Shown: one piece after another, positions 7,801-14,691 of the stretch | Layout: each line of letters opens with the position of its first letter | How positions within the stretch are numbered: the stretch's first letter is position 1 | NCBI RefSeq assembly: GCF_000018325.1 | Contig: NC_009922.1 | Coordinates: 2,170,001 to 2,234,000, forward strand | Length of the DNA stretch: 64,000 bases | Source: Alkaliphilus oremlandii OhILAs | Lineage (GTDB): Bacteria; Bacillota; Clostridia; Peptostreptococcales; Natronincolaceae | Direction: 5' to 3' | Notes under the pieces: generated by a model | Seen by the model: the letters and a program-made list of their open reading frames with translations, nothing else | Databases searched by the model: none | What the model was told of the DNA's origin: nothing | Program-made: the position numbers and the translations under genes

Positions 7801-9648
7801 TCATTTTAATTTATTATATCTCAGCAAACGGATTGCATTTAAAATTACCAATAATACAGACCCTTCATGAACGAGCATACCAAAGGATAGATTCACTGTT
7901 TTAAAGAGCACACCAGCCAAAAGTACAGCTACAACCATCAGTGCAAAGTAAATGTTTTGTTTCATATTATGCACCGTAGCTCTACTTAGACCAATTGCAT
8001 AGGAAAGTCTTCCTATTTCCGCTGACATTAGAACTACATCGGCTGTTTCCATAGCAACATCGGTTCCAGCCCCTCCAATGGCAATTCCTAAGTCCGCAGA
8101 TGCAAGCGCAGGAGCATCATTGACGCCATCACCTACCATAGCAACGCTTCCATACTTGTGTTGAAGTCTTTCTAAAGTTTTTACTTTATCTTCTGGCAAA
8201 AGTTCACTGTAATATTCATCTAAACCAACGGTATCTGCCACTGCTTTTGCCGCCCTAGCATTGTCACCTGTTAACATTATAACTTTTTTGATGCCCTGTG
8301 ACTTTAGATTTTCAACCAAGGCTCTTGCATCTTCTCGGATGGTGTCTGCAATAGAAATAATACCATAAATACTTTCTTTGCTGCCTACAATTACTGCTGT
8401 TTGGCCCTTCTCTTCTTCACTGATTAAATATTCTTCGTGGCTCCCCAAAGGAATCCCTTTACTTTCTAATAATTTTCTGTTACCAATATAATATTCTACA
8501 CCTTCATAGATGAAAATGATTCCTTGACCTGTGATAATTTCTAAACCTTCAGGAGAAACTGTAATATTCCCAACCCTTTTAGTCGCTTCTAAAACAATGG
8601 CTTTACCTAGGGGATGCTCCGAGTAGGATTCTCCAATCGCTGCAATCCTTAAAAGTTCATTTTCATTGATTTGGTAGGATTTTACTTTCGTAACACCGGG
8701 TTTACCAATCGTTAACGTTCCAGTTTTATCAAAAGCCACTACTTTTACGGTACCTAGCTTCTCCATAACTTCTCCGCCTTTTACTAAGACACCATGTTTG
8801 GCACCGTTTCCAATTCCAGCGACAATAGAAACAGGTGTGGAGATGACGAGAGCACCTGGGCAAGCAATTACAAGTAGCGTCAATGCCAGCTCTATGTCCT
8901 TTGTTATAAAATATAGAAGAGCTGCTAATACAATGATGGTCGGCGTATAGTGTCTGGAGAATTTCTCCAAAAATTTCTGTGTTTTTGCCTTCTTATCCTG
9001 TGCCTCTTCAACCATCTGTAAAATTCTTGCAAAGGTCGTATCTTCACCGACTCGGTCTGCGTGAACAATGGCATAGCCGGATTCAATAATGGTTCCAGAA
9101 AACACTTTTTCATCTACAATGCGGCGAACAGGAAAAGATTCTCCTGTAATTGCGGCCTGATTGATATAAGCAGCCCCTTCTACCAGCGTACCGTCTACAG
9201 ATATTTTCTCACCGGGCTTTACTACTACCAGATCTCCGTGTACCACCTCATCTGGGGAAATCACCACTTCTATTCCATCTCTTTTTACCCTAGCCGTATC
9301 CGGTGCCAAATCAAGAAGTGCCTTAATGGAGGATCTGGTTTTCTCTATGGTTCTTGATTCCAAATAATCCCCTAGTATGAATAGAAAAGTTACAGCGGCA
9401 CCCTCCCAATATTCTCCTATAATAATAGCACCAATAACAGCTACAGTAACTAAAGCATCAATCCCTACAATACCATATCGTAGGGCGCCGATTGCCTTTT
9501 TGAAGATCGGCGTACCCGCAATCACTGTCGTCAGAAGCATCAGTATAATGGTAAGTATTTCATAACCTAAGGTTTTTTTCAAGATAAAGGATGCCAGTGC
9601 AAGAATACCAGAGACCCATACTGTTTGAACTTTTGTCAGCTTAAACAT
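7801..9648 (-). CDS. Heavy-metal P1B-type ATPase (Cd/Zn/Cu class uncertain)
   Basis: Membrane pump coupling ATP hydrolysis to transition-metal export. From the ATG at 9648 (GGGGG nine bases upstream) it is 615 residues. TGES is at 168-171 and DKTGT at 307-311 with phosphorylated D307. SEHPLGKAI gives the HP motif, followed by GDGVNDAPAL. The intramembrane metal motif is C263-P-G265, not the usual CPC or SPC. No HMA domain is fused; a 71-aa HMA protein is encoded just upstream. A longer frame to 9711 overlaps the HMA gene but has a poor ribosome binding site. Metal specificity cannot be called, as CPG is uncommon. Confidence 0.88.
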   Translation of the reverse strand: MFKLTKVQTVWVSGILALASFILKKTLGYEILTIILMLLTTVIAGTPIFKKAIGALRYGIVGIDALVTVAVIGAIIIGEYWEGAAVTFLFILGDYLESRTIEKTRSSIKALLDLAPDTARVKRDGIEVVISPDEVVHGDLVVVKPGEKISVDGTLVEGAAYINQAAITGESFPVRRIVDEKVFSGTIIESGYAIVHADRVGEDTTFARILQMVEEAQDKKAKTQKFLEKFSRHYTPTIIVLAALLYFITKDIELALTLLVIACPGALVISTPVSIVAGIGNGAKHGVLVKGGEVMEKLGTVKVVAFDKTGTLTIGKPGVTKVKSYQINENELLRIAAIGESYSEHPLGKAIVLEATKRVGNITVSPEGLEIITGQGIIFIYEGVEYYIGNRKLLESKGIPLGSHEEYLISEEEKGQTAVIVGSKESIYGIISIADTIREDARALVENLKSQGIKKVIMLTGDNARAAKAVADTVGLDEYYSELLPEDKVKTLERLQHKYGSVAMVGDGVNDAPALASADLGIAIGGAGTDVAMETADVVLMSAEIGRLSYAIGLSRATVHNMKQNIYFALMVVAVLLAGVLFKTVNLSFGMLVHEGSVLLVILNAIRLLRYNKLK

Positions 9649-9688
9649 AAACGACTGCCCCCTTTTAGCTCTTCTTTCCCAGCTTTTC

Positions 9689-9904
9689 TTATTTTTCTGA
9701 TAGGATATCATATCCCAAATTTTCTATTCTTCCTTTAATTTCCTCCGATGAAACAATGCTCTCATCGAATGAAACTTTAACCCTTGATGTATTGAATAAC
9801 ACTTCATATTGAGTAATCCCTGCAACTTTCTTTAAAGCACCTTCAATCTTTGTGATGCAACTTGGACATGATATGGTTTCCATTTGATACGTTTTATTGG
9901 TCAT
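9689..9904 (-). CDS. Heavy-metal-associated (HMA) domain protein, CopZ-like
   Basis: A 71-residue ferredoxin-like HMA domain with metal-binding C13-x-x-C16 in ISCPSCITKIE, followed by the usual GV.YEVLFNTSRVKVSFDE core. It probably passes a soft metal ion to the P1B ATPase encoded downstream. The ribosome binding site is GAGGAGG. First gene of the HMA-ATPase-Crp/Fnr operon. It may be a detached N-terminal domain of the ATPase, since HMA domains are often fused there. Confidence 0.85.
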   Translation of the reverse strand: MTNKTYQMETISCPSCITKIEGALKKVAGITQYEVLFNTSRVKVSFDESIVSSEEIKGRIENLGYDILSEK

Positions 9905-9935
9905 AGAAAAAACCTCCTCTTTTATTTGTAATTTT

Positions 9936-9978
9936 ATTATACAAATAATATATAGGAGGCACTTTGACCTAGGTCAAA
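9936..9978 (-). promoter_or_regulatory. Promoter of the metal operon with FNR-like operator at -41.5
   Basis: TATAAT (complement of 9936-9941) is the -10. Twenty-one bases further upstream is a perfect 16-bp palindrome, TTTGACCTAGGTCAAA (9963-9978). Its centre falls at -41.5 if the first T of TATAAT is -12, the class-II position of CRP/FNR activators. No good -35 is present, as expected for an activated promoter. The half-site TTGAC resembles the FNR half-site TTGAT. Confidence 0.7.
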
Positions 9979-10013
9979 AATAAAAACTTTATTTGATTAT
10001 TTTTATAGGAAGA

Positions 10014-11306
10014 TTATACGCCTTCCATGGCTTTCATAACCTTTAAGATAGTATGATCTGCAAAATACATCCCTTCTTCGGATAAAATACCTAAATTTTT
10101 AATTGTATCTTCCGCTGTATCGCCAATGATTCCATTCTTGCTAGGGATGACATGACCATTTAAAGCCAACAGTGCAGACTGTATTGCAGCCGATGCAGAC
10201 GTTGCTAGTTTTAAAGCACAGCCCACCTTAGCGCCGTCACAAATCATACCACTTAAATTTCCAATCATATTTTTAATCGTGCCATCAATTTTTTCTGCAT
10301 CTGCTCCCATGAGCCAAGCGATGGAAATGCTAGCTCCCGTTCCAGCCGCTACGCCACAGCCACATAATGCAGATAACCTTCCAATATAGTGTTTAATATA
10401 ACTATTGGTCATATGGCTAATTGCCAATGCCTGAGCTAAAGGTCGATCTTCTACTGGAAATTTTTTATGATATGCCAGAATCGGCAAAATAGCAGTTAGT
10501 CCATTGTTCCCACTGCCACTGCTACTCATTACGGGCATACGGATACCGGACATTCTAGCATCGGAACCGGCGGCAGTCAGCATCATAGCGGTATTCATCA
10601 AATCATCTGCCAAGATGCCTTTCTGTATATTTTCATAAATTGTACGTCCAACGGATATACCAGAGGTATTTTTCAATCCTTCCATTGCTATCTTCTCGTT
10701 CATTTCCAATCCTTCCAGCATAAATCCGATTTCATCCATTCCTAGTTCACTGATTTCTTTGATAATATCTCGAATCTTCATTTCAAACAATGGATTGGTA
10801 GATTTTGTGCTGCTAGTTGCCTCCTGTAATCCATTCAATAGGATGTTTCCACTTTGCGCTAAATAGACAAACTCATTATGTCTCCCTTGAATAATAGCAG
10901 TAGAACTTCCTTCCTCCGCATATAGATTTACTTCTACGTATATTTTTTCAATTGTAGGCTTAATATCGATTGTAACTTTTTCTTCTTTTAATAATTCATG
11001 GGCTATTACTACATCCTCTTCTACAATTCCGGATAATACTTGAAGGTCCTTTTCACTTTTTCCAGCGACAATACCCAGTGCTCCCGCAATGAAAAGACCG
11101 ACTTCATTCGTATTGGGTATCCCTACGGACAATCCATTCTTATAGATATTAGGACTGACCAAAATTTCCGCCTTGGTTATATCCATATCACCAAGGAGTT
11201 CCTTTGCTTTAGCACATCCTAAAGCCACTGCTACAGGCTCTGTGCAACCCATTGCTGGAACAACTTCCTCTTTCAATGTCTTTATGATTAAATTTTTCAA
11301 TTCCAT
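10014..11306 (-). CDS. L-cysteine desulfidase-like protein (UPF0597 / CyuA family)
   Basis: 430 residues. The family is linked to an iron-sulfur, PLP-independent cysteine desulfidase producing pyruvate, sulfide and ammonia. Conserved cysteines are C21 in AMGCTEP, the pair in ALCGCGVAAG, and two in MICDGAKVGCALK, all candidate cluster ligands. It is annotated in some genomes as a serine dehydratase alpha-like protein, so serine cannot be excluded. It has its own sigma-54 promoter (11346-11361), and the adjacent upstream gene encodes a sigma-54 activator, so cysteine-responsive control is likely (inference). No other pathway gene is adjacent. Confidence 0.82.
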   Translation of the reverse strand: MELKNLIIKTLKEEVVPAMGCTEPVAVALGCAKAKELLGDMDITKAEILVSPNIYKNGLSVGIPNTNEVGLFIAGALGIVAGKSEKDLQVLSGIVEEDVVIAHELLKEEKVTIDIKPTIEKIYVEVNLYAEEGSSTAIIQGRHNEFVYLAQSGNILLNGLQEATSSTKSTNPLFEMKIRDIIKEISELGMDEIGFMLEGLEMNEKIAMEGLKNTSGISVGRTIYENIQKGILADDLMNTAMMLTAAGSDARMSGIRMPVMSSSGSGNNGLTAILPILAYHKKFPVEDRPLAQALAISHMTNSYIKHYIGRLSALCGCGVAAGTGASISIAWLMGADAEKIDGTIKNMIGNLSGMICDGAKVGCALKLATSASAAIQSALLALNGHVIPSKNGIIGDTAEDTIKNLGILSEEGMYFADHTILKVMKAMEGV

Positions 11307-11345
11307 GACCCATCCTCCACAAAATTCTAATTTAACTATATAAGT

Positions 11346-11361
11346 AGCAATTACTATGCCA
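11346..11361 (-). promoter_or_regulatory. Sigma-54 (-24/-12) promoter of the desulfidase gene
   Basis: The minus strand reads TGGCAT-AGTAA-TTGCT, matching the sigma-54 consensus TGGCAY-N5-TTGCW. The spacing is the invariant 10 bp between the GG and GC dinucleotides. The predicted start near 11335 leaves a leader of about 29 nt before the ATG at 11306. Confidence 0.85.
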
Positions 11362-11432
11362 AAATTTACGTCAGAGTTTCTGTTGAAATTTCAAACCTTT
11401 CAAGAAGTTTACTGAAAAATAAATATTATTAA

Positions 11433-11495
11433 TCTCAAAATGATACAAAAATGCTAAAAACCAGTCTCAAATTGAGATTATTTCTCATTTTGAGA
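11433..11495. promoter_or_regulatory. Three TCTCA-N3-TGAGA-type dyads: probable enhancer sites
   Basis: TCTCAAAATGATA (11433-11445, one degenerate half), TCTCAAATTGAGA (11465-11477) and TCTCATTTTGAGA (11483-11495). They lie roughly 100-155 bp upstream of the predicted sigma-54 start, the usual distance for enhancer-binding activators. The first and second are 32 bp apart, about three helical turns. Confidence 0.65.
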
Positions 11496-11501
11496 CTGGT
11501 T
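11459..11501 (-). terminator. Hairpin at the end of the sigma-54 regulator gene
   Basis: Two arms of about 19 nt, AACCAGTCTCAAATTGAGA and its near-perfect complement, enclose a 5-nt loop. It lies 16 bp after the regulator stop codon on the minus strand and is followed by TTTTTAGCATTTTT. The hairpin is built from two of the enhancer-like dyads, so the same DNA may serve both roles. Confidence 0.65.
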
Positions 11502-11516
11502 GTGTTTTATATAAAA

Positions 11517-13289
11517 CTATAGGGTAATCTTATATTCTTTGATTTTTCGATATAATGTGGCTCTACTGATTCCCAAGGCCTCTACTGCACCTGAAATCCC
11601 TTGTTCTTTATCCTGATAATATCGTAATGCCTTTATTATTTCTCTCTTCTCTAAATCTTTAATGGAAAGGATGGGTTTTGCTGCGATTTCTTTTGATCTG
11701 TTTTTTTCAACAATTAATCTTTTTGGGAGATCTTCTTGCTTTATAATATCCGTTCCACACATATTCACTGCATATTCTATGGTATTTTCTAACTCTCTTA
11801 CATTACCCGGCCATTGGTATTCTTTTAAAATCTTCATGACCTGATCCTCTATATGTTCAATATTCTTTCCTAGCTTCCCTTTACACTTTTCTAGCAAATA
11901 ATCGACCAATATATGGATATCATCAATTCTTTGTCTCAGTGGCGGAATATGAATGGGGATCACATTGATTCGGTAGAATAAGTCTTCTCTAAATTCTCCA
12001 TCGAATACTTTCTTTTCTAAATCCTTATTGGTTGCCGTAATAATTCGAACATCAATGGGGATTTGGCTTTTCCCACCTACTTTTTCTATGACATGATCCT
12101 GCAACACTCTTAATAGCTTTGTTTGTAGGTGAAGTGGCATGTCTCCAATTTCATCTAAAAAAATCGTTCCTTTATTGGCCAATTCAAATTTTCCAGACTT
12201 TCCACCTCTGATAGCACCAGTAAATGCCCCTTCTGCATAGCCAAAAAGCTCACTTTCTAAAAGCTGCTCTGGAATCGCTGCACAATTGATGGGGATAAAA
12301 GGCCCCTTGCTTCGATGACTATGAAAATGAATGGCTCTAGCAAATAGCTCTTTGCCTGTGCCACTCTCTCCTTGAATCAATACGGTCGAATTGGATATGG
12401 CTGCTTTTTTAGCTTCAAATTTTACATTTTGAAATAGCGCATTATTGCCTATAATATCATCAAAGTTGGTCTGAATACTACCAGCAGTAATATCGTTGAC
12501 GATATTCAGTACTTCTGATACCTTACTGAAGGTAAATAAAATACCAACCTTTTTATTTCCTAAACTGATGATATTCCCATCGAAAAAACCACGAACACTA
12601 TATTTTCCCTTGCTATATGCAAACTCTACATTTTTTGTTCCGATATTATGTTCTATGAGAGCTAGAAAGTCAAAGTCCCCTATAAATTCTTTGATATGAG
12701 AGTTGCGAATCAAGGCTTCATCTATGTTGAATAGCTGAACAGCTTTTTTATTATATCGCAATATGAACCCCTTACTATCCACCGCTAAAATGCCTTTATC
12801 CACAGTGTCTAGAACAATCTCCAGCTCCTTAGCTAAAAGTTTGATCTTCTCTGTATTTTCTTGCTCCAAAAGCTTAGAGGAGATTAATTCTGCCATCTTA
12901 TCTAAAAACCTTAAGAGGTTTTCTTGATTTTCTACAATCGATTTCTTTTGCTCTTCCCCAAAAGCAATGAGCCCAATTACGCCGACGATTTCATGTTCAA
13001 TTTTAATGGGACAGCAAACCTCTGCATGTTCGTCACAGAAGTCAATATTCTGGCATTTTAAACAGGCATTATGTTCTCCCGGGTTTTCTATAATGAAGCT
13101 ACTTCCCTGCCTTAGAGCAAATCCAAAAACAGAATCATCGCTTAGAATCTCCCCAATCCGTTGACCATAGCAGCCTGTTCCTGCAATTCTCTCTAAATTT
13201 CGATCTACAACGGTTACATCCACTTTGATTACACTGGATATGGTCTCAGAAATATTCTGTACATCGGATAGAATTTTTACCAACTCCAT
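11517..13289 (-). CDS. Sigma-54-dependent activator with Cys-rich N-terminal sensor (CdsR-like)
   Basis: 590 residues. N-terminal sensor (about 1-140) with C40 and a cluster C76-x2-C79-x5-C85-x6-C92-C93 that could hold an iron-sulfur cluster or a metal; PAS-like region (about 155-260); AAA+ domain with Walker A GESGTGKE (307-314), the sigma-54-contacting GAFTGA loop (354-359) and Walker B TIFLDE; C-terminal Fis-type HTH. Starts 2 bp after the YibE/F stop, so co-transcribed with it. The adjacent desulfidase has a -24/-12 promoter and dyads, so it is the likely target. I recall a comparable CdsR/CdsB pair in C. difficile; homology is untested here. Confidence 0.9.
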   Translation of the reverse strand: MELVKILSDVQNISETISSVIKVDVTVVDRNLERIAGTGCYGQRIGEILSDDSVFGFALRQGSSFIIENPGEHNACLKCQNIDFCDEHAEVCCPIKIEHEIVGVIGLIAFGEEQKKSIVENQENLLRFLDKMAELISSKLLEQENTEKIKLLAKELEIVLDTVDKGILAVDSKGFILRYNKKAVQLFNIDEALIRNSHIKEFIGDFDFLALIEHNIGTKNVEFAYSKGKYSVRGFFDGNIISLGNKKVGILFTFSKVSEVLNIVNDITAGSIQTNFDDIIGNNALFQNVKFEAKKAAISNSTVLIQGESGTGKELFARAIHFHSHRSKGPFIPINCAAIPEQLLESELFGYAEGAFTGAIRGGKSGKFELANKGTIFLDEIGDMPLHLQTKLLRVLQDHVIEKVGGKSQIPIDVRIITATNKDLEKKVFDGEFREDLFYRINVIPIHIPPLRQRIDDIHILVDYLLEKCKGKLGKNIEHIEDQVMKILKEYQWPGNVRELENTIEYAVNMCGTDIIKQEDLPKRLIVEKNRSKEIAAKPILSIKDLEKREIIKALRYYQDKEQGISGAVEALGISRATLYRKIKEYKITL

Positions 13290-13291
13290 TT

Positions 13292-14407
13292 TTAATCACC
13301 CTTTTCGTTCAACATCCCCATGGCCACTGCAGTTAATGGAATACACAGTACAAGACCGATACTTCCCGCAAGTGCTCCTATAATTTCTGTAGCAATCATA
13401 TCTAAATTAATAATTTTAGTGAAATCCTCACCGTAGGCTGTGAATAATAATAGCATTGGGATAGAGCTCCCTGTGTATGCAAGAATCAACGTATTTGCCA
13501 TGGTTCCCATAGCATCTTTGCCAACATTCATCCCAGACATAATTAAAGCTTTGGTAGATATGTTGGGATCTACATTCCTTACTTCCTCCATGGCTGATGC
13601 CACAGATACACCAACGTCCATAATGGCGCCGATGGCGCTGATAATAATCCCAGCAAATAAAAGTCCTCTGAAATCAAAGGCGATGCCTTGCGGAATATAC
13701 ATGAGCATCACGGCCTCATCGCTGGATAAGCCAGTTAGTTTAATTTCTGTTCCTACAAGATATGCAATTAATCCAGCAACGAAAACTCCGCCTAATATAC
13801 CAATGATAGCAGCAAAGCTTTTCTTATTAATTCCACTCACCGCTAATATGGTGACCAAAGTGATAACGAAAGCAATCAAAATCGTTAACAATATTGGATT
13901 GTAGCCTGCCAGTAATCCAGGTAGTAATCCCTTAATTACCAATAGAATCGTCAGCATCAAGGTAATCACGGTTTTAAGTCCTTTCATTCTGCCAATAATC
14001 AAAATTAAAGCCACAAATATGCCAATGACAATGTAAATATAGGGGGATCTTAAATGCTCAGAAATATAGGCCTCCAAATTTCCCTCATCAGACATTTCAA
14101 TGGTTGCTAATATTTTATCTCCTGGCTCTACATAAATATCATAGCCATATGTACCTGTGATATGGTGTACGACGTCAAAGGTTTGACCCTTATGTTCACC
14201 CTGCAATATTTCAATCTTTACCATCATACTTTCCTTAAAAATTGGATTGTCTGGATCCACTTCTAAATATTCCACCTCTAAAACCTTAGCCTTTACTAAC
14301 TCCGATTGATGAACTGTATGATCCTCTTCTGCTGCATACGTATAGCTTAAGGCACCATGACTTAGAGCCATAATGAATGCAAGCAATATCAACATAAATT
14401 TTTTCAA
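13292..14407 (-). CDS. YibE/F-like membrane protein
   Basis: The start is the TTG at 14405-14407 behind AAGGAGG, since an upstream in-frame ATG at 14467 would place the ribosome binding site inside the coding region. 371 residues: signal-like N-terminus ending near SYTYAAEE, an extracytoplasmic beta-rich domain of about 90 residues (VKAKVLEV..GEHKGQTFDV), then about eight membrane segments with ASAMEEV and GKDAMGTMANTLILAY, typical of YibE/F. Function in the family is unproven; a transporter role is often suggested. The gene is flanked by the MDCC peptide gene upstream and the sigma-54 activator downstream. Confidence 0.85.
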   Translation of the reverse strand: MKKFMLILLAFIMALSHGALSYTYAAEEDHTVHQSELVKAKVLEVEYLEVDPDNPIFKESMMVKIEILQGEHKGQTFDVVHHITGTYGYDIYVEPGDKILATIEMSDEGNLEAYISEHLRSPYIYIVIGIFVALILIIGRMKGLKTVITLMLTILLVIKGLLPGLLAGYNPILLTILIAFVITLVTILAVSGINKKSFAAIIGILGGVFVAGLIAYLVGTEIKLTGLSSDEAVMLMYIPQGIAFDFRGLLFAGIIISAIGAIMDVGVSVASAMEEVRNVDPNISTKALIMSGMNVGKDAMGTMANTLILAYTGSSIPMLLLFTAYGEDFTKIINLDMIATEIIGALAGSIGLVLCIPLTAVAMGMLNEKGD

Positions 14408-14435
14408 AACAAAGTCCTCCTTACCACCTAAAACC

Positions 14436-14570
14436 TTATCTATTTTTACTTTCCTTAGGAACACCACTATTTTTATTTAAATCGCAGCAATCCATACGTT
14501 TCGTTCCAAAGTTTTGCTTATTTGCTGCCTCAATGGATTGCAATAATTTTTTGATCCAATTTTTCAACAT
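14436..14570 (-). CDS. MDCC-motif small protein, putative metal-binding (LDCC family)
   Basis: A 44-codon ORF with a strong AGGAGGGA ribosome binding site, starting at ATG 14568-14570. The product begins MLKNWIKKLLQSIEAANK, continues with NFGTKRMDCCDLN and ends in a basic tail. The (L/M)DCCDLN signature is that of the short LDCC-motif putative metal-binding proteins, which I recall near YibE/F genes in Clostridia. The adjacent cysteines are the likely metal ligands. It lies 28 bp upstream of the YibE/F start and is probably the first gene of that operon. Confidence 0.75.
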   Translation of the reverse strand: MLKNWIKKLLQSIEAANKQNFGTKRMDCCDLNKNSGVPKESKNR

Positions 14571-14640
14571 GATTCCCTCCTTTCTTTCATCTTATCGCAA
14601 ATCTAGTTTTTAGTAAATGGAAAAGCTTATGGAATCAAAA

Positions 14641-14676
14641 AATACCTCTATCCAAATCTTTATGAATAGAGGTATT
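14641..14676 (-). terminator. Intrinsic terminator of the Ca2+ ATPase gene
   Basis: AATACCTCTAT (14641-14651) and ATAGAGGTATT (14666-14676) form a perfect 11-bp stem. On the minus strand it lies 15 bp after the ATPase stop and is followed directly by a T-run. Confidence 0.85.
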
Positions 14677-14691
14677 CTAACAAATTTTTTA

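Noticed and set aside
13440..13904. 154-codon frame antisense to the YibE/F gene
   Set aside because: Shadow of a hydrophobic coding region read in the opposite strand; no ribosome binding site.
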